From contig NZ_BAABJX010000020.1 in assembly GCF_039543525.1 (NCBI RefSeq), positions 62,001-126,000 on the forward strand: a stretch of 64,000 nt of DNA. Reading direction: 5' to 3'. Numbering within the stretch: position 1 is the first letter of the stretch; every line of letters starts with the position of its first letter. This document shows, in pieces, positions 18,067 to 27,117 of this stretch. The DNA comes from Algivirga pacifica (GTDB lineage Bacteria > Bacteroidota > Bacteroidia > Cytophagales > Flammeovirgaceae). The position numbers and the translations under genes were made by a program. The notes under the pieces were generated by a model. The model did no database searches. It saw only the letters and a program-made list of their open reading frames with translations, and had not been told where the DNA came from.

Positions 18067-18972
18067 TTATTCTATAAAAATCCGCTCAGCCAATCGAAAT
18101 GTGTTAGCATGGGCTTCTACCACTCGGGCAACTCTTTCGGAATACCCTCCTCCCATACTGACACACACCGGAAGATCTCTCTCCTTACAGTGTTCAAACA
18201 CAATTTGGTCCCGCTCTTTACAGCCTTGCATACTCATGGATAATCGTCCTAGCTTATCAGTTTCCAGCACGTCAACACCAGATTGATAGAACACAAAATC
18301 AGGCTGTACCTTATCCAGTAACATCGGTAAATGAAAACGAAGCGTTTTGAGATACTCTTCATCAGTCGTGCCGTCGGGCAATCCAATATCAAGATCAGAT
18401 GTTTCTTTCCTTAAAGGAAAATTATGAGCCCCATGCATACTAAACGTAAACACTTGATCATTGCCCTCAAAAATACTAGCCGTACCATTGCCTTGATGTA
18501 CATCCAAATCGATCACCAATATTTGCTTGAAGCCTTTATATTTTAGTAGATAATTAGCAGCCATCGCAATATCATTCAATAAACAAAAGCCCTCTCCGCA
18601 ATCTGAAAATGCATGATGTGTTCCCCCTGCAATATTCAACGAAACCCCATACTGCAAGGCATACTCTGCACACATAATCGTCCCTTGATTAATCACTCGC
18701 TCCCTCTTCACCAACAAATCCGATAAGGGAAAACCTATTCTCCTCACCTCGTGTCGCTCCAAGGCTAGCCCATTCAGCCTATCCCAATAGTCTGCATCGT
18801 GGGTATCCAGGATATATTGCTCCTTCACCTCCTCCGGCTCAAAAATGTTTTCTTGGGTAATCGTTCCTTCATACAGTAATTGCTCAATCAGTAGTTCGTA
18901 CTTGATCATAGGGAAGCGGTGTCCGTCCGGTAGAGGGTGTGTGTAAAGGGGGGCGTAGGCGATTTTCAACAT
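18067..18972 (-). CDS. histone deacetylase-like (acetylpolyamine amidohydrolase-type) hydrolase
   Basis: 301 residues, the length of a bacterial class II-like HDAC domain. GGTHHAFSDCGEGFCLLND contains the two active-site histidines. DLDVHQGNGTASIF contains the zinc-binding Asp-x-His, and YQSGVDVLETDKLGRL contains the third ligand. VSMGGGY closes the pocket. It is a zinc-dependent deacetylase acting on acetyl-lysine or acetylated polyamine or amide substrates in the cytosol; which one is unknown. It is not in an obvious operon. Confidence 0.9.
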   Translation of the reverse strand: MLKIAYAPLYTHPLPDGHRFPMIKYELLIEQLLYEGTITQENIFEPEEVKEQYILDTHDADYWDRLNGLALERHEVRRIGFPLSDLLVKRERVINQGTIMCAEYALQYGVSLNIAGGTHHAFSDCGEGFCLLNDIAMAANYLLKYKGFKQILVIDLDVHQGNGTASIFEGNDQVFTFSMHGAHNFPLRKETSDLDIGLPDGTTDEEYLKTLRFHLPMLLDKVQPDFVFYQSGVDVLETDKLGRLSMSMQGCKERDQIVFEHCKERDLPVCVSMGGGYSERVARVVEAHANTFRLAERIFIE

Positions 18973-19164
18973 GACTGGTCGGTTTGTTCATCAATGTATT
19001 CGACAATATTACTCAGATGCAATATTAACCAATCGGGAGAAAGTTATGTTTATGGAAGGGGGAAAAGATATAGGTGTACGGAAAGCGGATTTATGTAATC
19101 TCTGGCTATCATGGCGATTGTTCATTCAATCTACCACTAACCTCTATTTCTCATTCTTACCACC

Positions 19165-19310
19165 CGAGCGTGGACGCTCGGCGAAAGCGCCTTTGGGTCT
19201 TAGGGAGGACCCTAAGACCAGTGTCTGACCAGTTTCTACAATTACTCAACAGAGCGAAGCTCTACTCAACGGGCGAAGCCCACTCAACCAGCCGCGTAAG
19301 CGGCCTCAAC
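19165..19310. repeat. cluster of small hairpins, three separated by CTCAAC
   Basis: In order: CGAGCGT-GG-ACGCTCG style hairpin (19165-19180); GGCG-AAAG-CGCC (19180-19191); GGTCTTAGGG-AGGA-CCCTAAGACC (19196-19219, repeated at 25037); then AGAGC-GAA-GCTCT, GGGC-GAA-GCCC and GCCGC-GTAA-GCGGC, each followed by CTCAAC. The stems differ in sequence but keep short GAA-like loops. From 18973 to 19164 nothing was recognised. Confidence 0.8.
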
Positions 19311-19351
19311 AAAAAAGCCTACCAAGACCCTGTCAGTCTCAGTAGGCTTTC
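19311..19351 (-). terminator. terminator of the C-terminal processing protease gene
   Basis: On the reverse strand AAAGCCTAC ... GTAGGCTTTTTT forms a stem with a T run, 25 bases after the protease stop at 19376. The loop is about 22 bases. Confidence 0.75.
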
Positions 19352-19375
19352 TACTGTATTAAACAAAAAAGCTAA

Positions 19376-21517
19376 TTACTTCTTCGTAATGCTACTCTCT
19401 ACCCAATCATTCAACACATCGGTTGCTTCTTTGATGTATACATCCTTCACCAACTGCTCTTTCCAGGTGTTGGCGGTACGAACGATCACAGAATCTGGCT
19501 CGTCGGTTGCTACGTGGCTTGGCATTACGGCGATATCCAGTCCTTCGTGTTCTTTCTCTAGCTTGCTGAACTTATCCGACTCCTCTTTCAGCATTTGCTG
19601 TCTGGAAGCAAACTTATCATAGTTCAAGGATTGCAAGGTCATATCGCTGTTTTCCTTCATGCGCAAAGCATTTTGCTCAATCATCTGAAAGACTTGGTTG
19701 CTTTTAACACGCTGCTCACTGCTGCTTCTCAATTTCTTCAAGTCTACGTTACGGTTCCATTCCATATAGTTAGCTTGCTCAATTCTATCCCACGGCATAA
19801 CGTTTGGTAGATCTTTCTCCCCTACGTCAAGGTAAGCATAGGTATCTGGCAATAGGATATCCGGTTTTACACCGTTTACCTGTGTGGCTCCACCGTCTAC
19901 TCTATAGAACTTCTGAACCGTTAGCTTAATTGCTCCAAGAGGCTTAAATTCTTGCTTTCTTGAGTTCACTAAACGATCCAAATCAATGAAACGTTGTACC
20001 GTTCCTTTTCCGAAAGTATTTGACCCTACGATTACGGCACGGTCATAATCTTGTAAAGCGGCTGCCAAGATCTCTGAAGCAGAAGCACTGAACTTATTCA
20101 CCATCACCACCAATGGGCCATCATATACCGCTCCCTTGGCGAAATCTTCGTGTACTCTGGATGAGTTCATACGGTCACGTACCTGTACGATAGGACCTTT
20201 ATCGATAAACAAACCAGACATTTTCACGGCATCTCCTAGAGATCCACCGCCATTATTTCTTAGGTCAAGAATGATTCCATCCACATTCTGTCCTTTCAGT
20301 TTCAGGATTTCTTGCTCTACATCCTCTCCGGATGATCTTCCTTTACGGTCATTGAAGTCAGCGTAGAAACTTGGCAAGTTGATCACTCCCCACTTTTTGC
20401 CTGTTGCCTGATCCTTGATCACTGCTGATTTAGAATAAGACTCCTTGATGATTACGACATCACGGATAATTGGCACTACTTCCAAACGTCCATCAGGCTT
20501 ACGAACACTTAGACGTACTTCTGTTCCTTTAGGACCTTTGATCAGCTTTACGGCATTTTTCAACGACATGCTTTCTACCGATACAGGCTCGTCTGTACCT
20601 TGTGCCACTTTAAGAATAACATCTCCTTCTTTCAGCTCTCCTTGTTTCCATGAAGCACTTCCCGGAATGATTTGCACTACTTTAATTTCGTCTCCAGACT
20701 GTTGCAAGCGAGCACCAATTCCTTCAAACTTACCTGCCATTTCCTCATCAAACTTCTCCTTGCTTTCTGGAGGGAAGAATTCTGTGTGTGGTCCATAGAT
20801 ACTCACAATAGCGTTTACATACGTAGAGAAACGGTCTACATCATCCATTTTCTCAAATACGCTAAACATATTGCTATAGCTCTCCTCTACTTTTTCTCGT
20901 GCCTCTACCTCGATCTCTTCAAAAGTCTTAGGGGTAAACTCTTCCTTATTTTTCTTTGCATCCTCTTTCTTCTTCTCCTGCCCTGTCATCTTGTCGTTGA
21001 CTCTAACAAGCGTTGCATACTTTACTTGCTGTCTCCAGCGGTCTTTCAATTCTTTTTTGGAAGCTGCAAAATCAATCTTATCAGCATCTAATTCTACTTG
21101 CTCTTCCTTGGAAAAATTCATCGATTCTTTTACGACCTCTTCCATATATTGCTCTGCCTCTTCATGACGTTGCTTAAGGATACGCTGAGACTCCTCAAAC
21201 AGAGGACTTCTTGCTCCTTTCAGGTCATCGTCAATACTTCTCTTGTACTGGGAAAGCAACTCAATATCTTCTTTCAGAAAATAACGCTTATTTGGATCCA
21301 TGCGCTCGATGTAAGCATCAAAAGCCTGCTCCGAGAACTTATCATCTACATTGATATTATTGAAATGTGCTTGTCTAAGGGTAATATATAGCAGCTCCTT
21401 GATCACAGACTGCTTATCTGCATTCATACCGGAATTCAGGATGTTATCCTGAAGGCCTATAAAACCAAATATAACGACCAAGACAGCTGGTACGAAAATG
21501 AGTTTTCTTTTTGACAT
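19376..21517 (-). CDS. prc: C-terminal processing (tail-specific) protease, S41 family
   Basis: About 713 residues from the ATG at 21517. An upstream in-frame GTG would add 18 residues without a signal peptide at the N-terminus, so the ATG followed by SKRKLIFVPAVLVVIFGFIG, a membrane-export segment, is preferred. It has an N-terminal helical domain, a PDZ domain (about 230-330, GIGARLQQSGDEIKVVQIIPGSAS), and the catalytic domain with LRNNGGGSLGDAVKM, the nucleophile motif NKFSASASEILAAALQDY and FGKGTVQ, where Ser and Lys form the dyad. DUF3340-like C-terminus. It cleaves periplasmic proteins with non-polar C-termini, in quality control or envelope-protein processing. The thioredoxin-fold gene 66 bases upstream is probably co-transcribed. 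Confidence 0.92.
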   Translation of the reverse strand: MSKRKLIFVPAVLVVIFGFIGLQDNILNSGMNADKQSVIKELLYITLRQAHFNNINVDDKFSEQAFDAYIERMDPNKRYFLKEDIELLSQYKRSIDDDLKGARSPLFEESQRILKQRHEEAEQYMEEVVKESMNFSKEEQVELDADKIDFAASKKELKDRWRQQVKYATLVRVNDKMTGQEKKKEDAKKNKEEFTPKTFEEIEVEAREKVEESYSNMFSVFEKMDDVDRFSTYVNAIVSIYGPHTEFFPPESKEKFDEEMAGKFEGIGARLQQSGDEIKVVQIIPGSASWKQGELKEGDVILKVAQGTDEPVSVESMSLKNAVKLIKGPKGTEVRLSVRKPDGRLEVVPIIRDVVIIKESYSKSAVIKDQATGKKWGVINLPSFYADFNDRKGRSSGEDVEQEILKLKGQNVDGIILDLRNNGGGSLGDAVKMSGLFIDKGPIVQVRDRMNSSRVHEDFAKGAVYDGPLVVMVNKFSASASEILAAALQDYDRAVIVGSNTFGKGTVQRFIDLDRLVNSRKQEFKPLGAIKLTVQKFYRVDGGATQVNGVKPDILLPDTYAYLDVGEKDLPNVMPWDRIEQANYMEWNRNVDLKKLRSSSEQRVKSNQVFQMIEQNALRMKENSDMTLQSLNYDKFASRQQMLKEESDKFSKLEKEHEGLDIAVMPSHVATDEPDSVIVRTANTWKEQLVKDVYIKEATDVLNDWVESSITKK

Positions 21518-21583
21518 AGTCTGATGTTTATTTTGATGGATGATATGGAGTAAGTGGTCTCCCAATATCACTCCGCATTTTTG

Positions 21584-22033
21584 TTAATGGTATTTTTTAT
21601 TGTATTTCTGCAATAAGCTTAGCAATTCCTCTGCCGAATGTGCCCCTGCCTTGACTTCCAACTGTTTTCCGTCAGGAGAAATAATCAACAATGAAGGATA
21701 CCCCCTCACCCCTATAGATCTCACAAAAGCACGATTAGAATATTCCTCTCCTCTAAAGTTTAGCGTTTCCTCCGCTTCTGCATTCAACTTGACCGAAACA
21801 CAATACTTATTCATATACTCTATAACCTCTGTATCTGTAAATGTGTTTTTATCCATCACCTTGCACCAATAGCACCAGTCGGTATAGACATCTACAAAGA
21901 CAATTTTATCTTCTGCTTGCGCCTGCTCCATGGCTTTGTCAAAGGAAGTCCACTGAATACTGTCTGCAGCCTGATAAGAAGTTAACAATAAGGATAGGGC
22001 TATACACACCCCCAAGAGGTACTTATAATTCAT
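21584..22033 (-). CDS. secreted thioredoxin-fold protein (CYWC motif)
   Basis: 149 residues with a signal peptide (LLGVCIALSLLLTSYQAADS). The mature domain reads KIVFVDVYTDWCYWCKVMDKNTF, a thioredoxin fold with a C-Y-W-C active site, and YPSLLIISPDGK holds the cis-proline. This is the thioredoxin_7/DUF255-like group, usually periplasmic reductases or isomerases. Its gene is just upstream of the periplasmic protease gene on the same strand, so a joint role in envelope protein quality control is plausible but inferred. Confidence 0.85.
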   Translation of the reverse strand: MNYKYLLGVCIALSLLLTSYQAADSIQWTSFDKAMEQAQAEDKIVFVDVYTDWCYWCKVMDKNTFTDTEVIEYMNKYCVSVKLNAEAEETLNFRGEEYSNRAFVRSIGVRGYPSLLIISPDGKQLEVKAGAHSAEELLSLLQKYNKKYH

Positions 22034-22330
22034 TTTTTCAATAATGAGTTAATTTAAATAAAGAACGAATCCACGGAAGATCACTCCCCAAGGACAATCA
22101 ATAGGGAGTACTCGTCACTTTCTCCTTACATCGTTTTTAGTACTTTTCCTATAAAGGACCATTATATAGTATTTGGCTTAATAAGGGAACAATTGAAGGA
22201 GGAAAAAAGAGAATCCTTAAAGTAATTTAACATTATTGGAGAAAAAAACAGTATTTCTATGTAAAATCGGCGGATAGGTCCAAATATTCGTTGTCCTTGG
22301 TGGGTATGGAAAGCAGGAAGCCATCAGCTT

Positions 22331-22480
22331 TGTTGAATCGTTGAATTGAGCTTCGCTCCATTACATGGCGTATTGAATCGTTGATTCGAGTTGAACTGTT
22401 ATTAGATATAGCAAAAATCAGACAACATATCAACTCGAATCAACGAGCGAAGCTCAATTCAACGGTTCAACGATTCAACA
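22331..22480. repeat. nested inverted repeat, GAGC-TTC-GCTC family
   Basis: Outer arms TGTTGAATCGTTGAATTGAG... (22331) and ...CTCAATTCAACGGTTCAACG... (to 22480) surround inner arms TTGATTCGAGTTG and CAACTCGAATCAA. Each outer arm contains the GAGC-TTC-GCTC core. It ends eight bases before the stop of the DUF2064 gene. The rest of the 22034-22488 spacer (to about 22330) shows no feature I can support. Confidence 0.8.
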
Positions 22481-22488
22481 GTATTTCT

Positions 22489-23094
22489 CTATTGAAACTC
22501 CGGAAAACGCCTCAAATCCTCCTCCCTATCCAAATCAGAACATACGGGCAATAAAGTATAAGAACGTTGTGTTTTTTCTAGTTTTTGAATGGTTGTTGAA
22601 AAGACAGTATCTGTACTCCATACGATATCCTCAAACAGTATAGGGTCGTATTGCCTCATTCCTAACAGATAGTACCCTCCATCAGTAGCTGGGCCAATGA
22701 CTACCTCTTGCTGCTCCAATGCGTCAAAAGCTTCTTCTAATATGGTAGTCGTTAATTCGGGTAAGTCACTCCCAATGATCACCACTTTCTCCGCTCCTGA
22801 GCGAAAGCAATCCTGAAAAGCTGATGCCATTCGCTGTCCTAGATCTCCCTCAGCTTGTAAGTGCTTTTCATACCCCTCGGTATCCCATAAATCATCTGGA
22901 TTAACAAAGTCCCCATAATAGACCTTTTTGGTGAGCTGTAAAGCATGTGTTACCTTATGGGTATAGGCCAATAATTTTCGATAGACCTCTACGGCTTTAG
23001 CATTTCCTATGGTTGCTCCTAATCGAGTCTTTACTTTACCTTTTATAGGATTTTTCACGAAAATAATCAACTGCTCCTTTTTCAACATCTCCAT
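22489..23094 (-). CDS. DUF2064/TIGR04282-type glycosyltransferase-like protein
   Basis: 201 residues. LIIFVKNPIKGKVKTRLGATIG is the nucleotide-binding N-terminus of the family (KxPxxGxVKTRL), and VVIIGSDLPELTTTILEEAF then IGPATDGGYYLLGM carry the D-x-P and DGGY motifs. These are GT-A-fold transferases, some proposed in arsenosugar biosynthesis; the true substrate is unknown. An ATG two codons downstream is an equally good start. It follows nuoN on the same strand, but with 290 bases of repeats between. Confidence 0.85.
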   Translation of the reverse strand: MEMLKKEQLIIFVKNPIKGKVKTRLGATIGNAKAVEVYRKLLAYTHKVTHALQLTKKVYYGDFVNPDDLWDTEGYEKHLQAEGDLGQRMASAFQDCFRSGAEKVVIIGSDLPELTTTILEEAFDALEQQEVVIGPATDGGYYLLGMRQYDPILFEDIVWSTDTVFSTTIQKLEKTQRSYTLLPVCSDLDREEDLRRFPEFQ

Positions 23095-23277
23095 TATTTT
23101 GATAATGTCACGACGCTACTATCGACTTTTAGGTTAGTCATGTCGCTTTCTACGAAATAACGTGTGGTTTATCGGTTATCGCTTATTGTTTATAAACGAT
23201 AACCATGTATCATGCTACAGATTCAATCTCAACTACTATAATGATTAACCTCTAAAGTTTCGGATAGGTACTATATG

Positions 23278-23386
23278 GAAAAGGATGAAGGAGGAAGGAA
23301 TCTAGACTCCTAGAAAGGATATTTATCCTTCATCCTTCATCCTTCATCCTTCATCCTTCATCCTTCATCCTTCATCCTTCATCCTT
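23278..23386. repeat. heptamer array (CATCCTT)8 with reversed units, touching nuoN stop
   Basis: AAGGATGAAGGAGGAAGG (from about 23281) faces eight perfect CATCCTT copies (23331-23386), so the region can fold as an inverted repeat. The last copy overlaps the nuoN stop codon at 23385-23387 by two bases. Confidence 0.9.
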
Positions 23387-24857
23387 AAAAGACCAACAAA
23401 GACGGGATAAAGAAGATCAGCAATAGTGGTAAAGAAAGGAGCGCAAAGAAAAGCTTACGTCCCAAAGACCATTGGATAGTTGTAGCCTCTACCTCCCCCT
23501 TACGGAAGTACATATGGTAAGGTATCTTGATATAAAAATACAGGGCTATAGCCGTACTAAGTAACCCCACTAATAACAAAGCTACTTTTAGAGGACTACT
23601 GTCCACTTGATAATCTTGCCAAAGGGATGAAAAGACAAAAAACTTTGCTGTAAACCCTGCCGTAGGTGGTAAACCTGTCAAGGATACCATCACCATCACC
23701 ATCAGCGCTCCTATATAAGTAATATTGCGCCCTACTCCTTCAAAGCTTTTAAAATGATCTGTTCCACGGGCTTCCTCTACCAAATCAATAAAGAAGAAGG
23801 CTGCAAAACTTCCCAACATATAAATAGCCATATAAAAACGTAATGCCTGCCATGCCAGATCTCCGTTGATGGTCGTCACAATCAACATAAAACCAATATG
23901 TGCAATGGTCGAATAGGCCATCATTCGCTTGGATGATTTCTGCCATACGGCAGACAATGTTCCCCAAAGAATACTCAATAGGGCAATACCCAATATGGTT
24001 TCTTGTACTCCTTCATAAGTCAACAGTCGACTCATCTCCAACATACGCGCCAATACAGCCAATGTCACCACCTTAGGCACTACTGAGACAAAAGCTACCA
24101 CAGAGGTTGGTCCTCCCTGATAAACATCCGGTGCCCAGATATGAAAAGGTACCGCAGAAAGCTTAAACAAGATTCCTCCCAACAAGAAGAATAACCCCAT
24201 ATAATACATTCCATCAGCCTCCATCATCCCTGCGGCAAGTCCTTCAAAGTGAATATTTCCACCAGACAAACCGTATAGCCAGGAGATTCCATAAATCGTA
24301 ATCCCTGAAGCTACTGCTCCGTACAGCAAATATTTCGTTCCTGCCTCTGCGGCCTGCTTATTAAAACGGAATAACACCAATAAATAAGAAGGTAATGAGA
24401 TCAACTCTATAGACAGAAACAGCATTAAGAGATTGTTGGACATCAATAAAAAATGTCCTCCCAACAATACTGCTGTCACCAACACAAAAAACTCCCCATC
24501 GCCTGACAGTGCCAAACCTCGCTCAGAAGGTGCTTGTGCTATTTTATCATTGCCCAACCAACGAAAACCCAATAAAATCACGCCTGATAGCAACAATAAA
24601 AACTTATAGAAGTGCATCGTCCCATCAACATACAACGCTTTCAGGAACAGGTGTTGCCCTTCCTCCATGGGCATATTATAAAGAACTAGCCCACTTCCTA
24701 TTAACCCTACAACAAACAAAAAGGATAGTACGGCTAATTTATTTTTAACGATAACAAGATCGGCCACGACCAACAAGAGCAACATTGCCAATAAACTTAT
24801 CTCTGGCAATAATACTCCCACACTCTCCGTAATAACCGTCAGCTGTTCTTTTAGCAT
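23385..24857 (-). CDS. nuoN: NADH-quinone oxidoreductase subunit N
   Basis: 490 residues, the normal length, with about 14 membrane helices. This is a Mrp-antiporter-type proton-channel subunit of respiratory complex I. FFLLGGILFKLSAVPFHIWAPDVYQGGPTSVVAFVSVVPKV contains the broken-helix lysine and HIWAPDVYQG signature, and KRMMAYSTIAHIGFMLI holds the second conserved Lys segment. It is last of nuoK-L-M-N, all on the reverse strand. The spacing from nuoM is large (338 bases) and full of repeats, so the run may be transcribed in pieces. Confidence 0.95.
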   Translation of the reverse strand: MLKEQLTVITESVGVLLPEISLLAMLLLLVVADLVIVKNKLAVLSFLFVVGLIGSGLVLYNMPMEEGQHLFLKALYVDGTMHFYKFLLLLSGVILLGFRWLGNDKIAQAPSERGLALSGDGEFFVLVTAVLLGGHFLLMSNNLLMLFLSIELISLPSYLLVLFRFNKQAAEAGTKYLLYGAVASGITIYGISWLYGLSGGNIHFEGLAAGMMEADGMYYMGLFFLLGGILFKLSAVPFHIWAPDVYQGGPTSVVAFVSVVPKVVTLAVLARMLEMSRLLTYEGVQETILGIALLSILWGTLSAVWQKSSKRMMAYSTIAHIGFMLIVTTINGDLAWQALRFYMAIYMLGSFAAFFFIDLVEEARGTDHFKSFEGVGRNITYIGALMVMVMVSLTGLPPTAGFTAKFFVFSSLWQDYQVDSSPLKVALLLVGLLSTAIALYFYIKIPYHMYFRKGEVEATTIQWSLGRKLFFALLSLPLLLIFFIPSLLVF

Positions 24858-24957
24858 ACCTTGTGAATTCGATGATTCGTTGAAAATTTTTATTACTAAT
24901 ATAGATGAAGGATTATCATCTTTATACCTCCTTTTAATGAGGCCTCTATATGGAAAA

Positions 24958-25108
24958 GGCGACCACGTAGAGTCGCTCCCGATGCTGTCAACCTAAGGAA
25001 ATAGTGCATGTAGAGAGCGTAGTGCAAACCCGCTTTAGGTCTTAGGGAGGACCCTAAGACCAGTTTCTATGTTTTACTTTCGGCTTAAGTTGACAGCATT
25101 GGAGTCGC
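24958..25108. repeat. cruciform-like repeat containing the GGTCTTAGGG hairpin
   Basis: GGCGAC...GATGCTGTCAACCTAAG (24959-24995) pairs with CTTAAGTTGACAGCAT...GTCGCC (25084-25108). Its interior contains GGTCTTAGGG-AGGA-CCCTAAGACC (25038-25061), the same hairpin as at 19196. It lies between nuoN and nuoM. Confidence 0.8.
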
Positions 25109-25153
25109 CCCTACCTTTTTCACTGTTCACTGTCCAGCCCCTACCTTTTGTCC

Positions 25154-25200
25154 GGGCGACCACAAGGAGCGCCCCTACCTTTTACCTTTTACCTTTTACT
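25154..25200. repeat. GGGCG/CGCCC hairpin plus (TTTTACC) heptamers, touching nuoM stop
   Basis: Hairpin 25154-25174 is followed by CCTACC and about three TTTTACC units. The array runs through the nuoM stop codon (25196-25198). Same composite structure as at 16955 and 56152. Confidence 0.85.
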
Positions 25201-26944
25201 TCAATAGCGTTCCTAAATAAAGCGGTCCCATCTCATTGGTAAAATCGATGAATACCTCTACCGATGCACTCATCATATCGATCAGGAACTGAGGATATAC
25301 CCCAAATACAAAGGTGGTAATTGCCAAAGGCACCATCATCAACATTTCACGAGTCGAAAGATCAATCAACTTGGATTCATCCTCTTCTACCCTTACCTGA
25401 AACTTGCCCAGGAACATACGCTGTAAAGCCCATAGATAATAGGCTGCACTAAGGATCAACCCTAAGGTAGAGACAATCGGCATCCAGCGAGGCAATAGAC
25501 CGTTTACGGCATTAGAACTAAAGGCTCCCAAGAAAATAATTACCTCGGCAATAAACCCGGAGAACCCTGGTAAACCTAAGGAAGCAAAGAAGCCTATAGT
25601 TGCCAGAATCGTATACCTTGGCATTTTCTTATATAAACCGCTATAATCATTGATCTCCAAGTTCTTGGTACGATAGTATAATACACCTGCCAATAAGAAC
25701 AGTAGAGAGGATATAATACCGTGACTAAACATCTGATAGATGGCTCCCGTCACTCCTTCTCCTGTTTGAGAAGCAATTCCCAAGGCTACAAAGCCCATAT
25801 GGGAAACTGAAGAGTAAGCAATCAAACGCTTCAAGTTGTGTGTACCCAAAGCGACAAAAGCCCCATAAATGATAGAGATTACACCAAACAAACCGATCCA
25901 CCAGGCAAAGTGATAGCCTCCATCCGGGAAGATGCCATAAGCCATACGGAGCATACCATAACCACCCACTTTCAATAGGATACCCGCCAAAACAACGGAG
26001 ATAGAAGTGGGCGCCTCTACGTGGGCATCCGGCAACCAGGTATGTACCGGCACTACCGGTAACTTAATTCCAAAGCCAATCAATACCATCAGAAAAGCCA
26101 CAAACCTCACTTTCGTTCCAAACAGCATATAAGAAGCATCAATATTCAATAAGCTATCTGGAATATAATTCTCTGCCTCCATCATACGCAGCACGTTGAA
26201 GGTTCTAACAATATACTCTGAAGAAATCTGTCCCGCAGCCAGCATTTGCTGCACCTGCTCTACCACTGTAGTTGGCACCAATTCTCCTGCATTCGCTAAG
26301 CCTAACTCTATTGCCGTAGCGGCTGGGTCCATAACCGATACCGATAACCCAATCATTACGATAAGGATCAGGATGGAACCAAAGAGTGTATAGATAAAAA
26401 ACTTGATCGCGGCATATTCGCTGCGCTTCCCACCCCATAAACCAATGAGGAAGTACATCGGCAACAACATAAACTCAAAAAACAGATAGAACAGGAACAT
26501 ATCCAAGGCCACAAAGCATCCCATGATGGTTCCTGCCAGTAATAAGTACAAGGCATAGAAACCTCTCTGCTTATCTTTTATTTCGAAAGAGGAGATGGCT
26601 CCAATCATCATCACTATGGCGGTCAATACTACCATCGGCAAACTGACGCCATCCAATCCAAGGAAAAAGTCTGCTTTCAGCTTTCCGAACTCCCCTAATG
26701 AAAGCGTGATCCAATCCGTTTTCGTGATTAATTGGAAGTTTGCTTCGTTGACCACCCCTGCGGCTTCTGCTCCAATATCCGTATGGTATATCCCCAACAG
26801 CATTAAGGAAATCAATAACTGTACGGTCGTCGCTCCTATTGTCAAGCCCTTGTACATGCCATAGGATCTGCGAGGAAGCAATAATACCACTATAGCCATT
26901 ACGATTGGCAAAAACACCAGAATTGGAAGTAACAAATCTGTCAT
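25196..26944 (-). CDS. nuoM: NADH-quinone oxidoreductase subunit M
   Basis: 582 residues, longer than the usual 490-530. It carries the antiporter-like proton channel: FGIKLPVVPVHTWLPDAHVEAPTSISVVLAGILLKVGGYG has the broken-helix Lys and HTWLPDAHVEAP signature, and LKRLIAYSSVSHMGFVALG the second. The extra length is mainly a hydrophilic stretch of about 60-70 residues (about 205-275, from MDPAATAIELGLANAGE to IPDSLLNIDASYM) between helices, facing one side of the membrane. Fourteen helices are otherwise expected. It acts in complex I with nuoL, nuoN and nuoK. Confidence 0.95.
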   Translation of the reverse strand: MTDLLLPILVFLPIVMAIVVLLLPRRSYGMYKGLTIGATTVQLLISLMLLGIYHTDIGAEAAGVVNEANFQLITKTDWITLSLGEFGKLKADFFLGLDGVSLPMVVLTAIVMMIGAISSFEIKDKQRGFYALYLLLAGTIMGCFVALDMFLFYLFFEFMLLPMYFLIGLWGGKRSEYAAIKFFIYTLFGSILILIVMIGLSVSVMDPAATAIELGLANAGELVPTTVVEQVQQMLAAGQISSEYIVRTFNVLRMMEAENYIPDSLLNIDASYMLFGTKVRFVAFLMVLIGFGIKLPVVPVHTWLPDAHVEAPTSISVVLAGILLKVGGYGMLRMAYGIFPDGGYHFAWWIGLFGVISIIYGAFVALGTHNLKRLIAYSSVSHMGFVALGIASQTGEGVTGAIYQMFSHGIISSLLFLLAGVLYYRTKNLEINDYSGLYKKMPRYTILATIGFFASLGLPGFSGFIAEVIIFLGAFSSNAVNGLLPRWMPIVSTLGLILSAAYYLWALQRMFLGKFQVRVEEDESKLIDLSTREMLMMVPLAITTFVFGVYPQFLIDMMSASVEVFIDFTNEMGPLYLGTLLK

Positions 26945-27044
26945 TTGATCTATGTTTGTTTGTTTGTTAATTTCTATCTATATCAAGTTTCTTAATGCTT
27001 ATATAGTGCTTCAAGTTAACTCTGTAGCTGTCTATGAAATAAAA

Positions 27045-27092
27045 CACTGCTTATTGCTTATTGATTATCGTTTATAAACCATAATCCGATCT
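27045..27092. repeat. degenerate heptamer tract (GCTTATT-like)
   Basis: GCTTATT GCTTATT GATTATC GTTTATA AACCATA reads as consecutive 7-base units of drifting sequence, partly self-complementary (TTATCG...ATAA). A sister tract (TATCGGT TATCGCT TATTGTT TATAAAC GATAACC) lies near 23170-23205. Both are in intergenic DNA next to nuo-region genes. Confidence 0.5.
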
Positions 27093-27117
27093 CATGTTAC
27101 AGCATTAACCTTAATCA

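Noticed and set aside
20672..21091. 139-residue forward frame inside the C-terminal protease gene
   Set aside because: A shadow frame of a clear protease; the hydrophobic peptide comes from helix-coding sequence read backwards.
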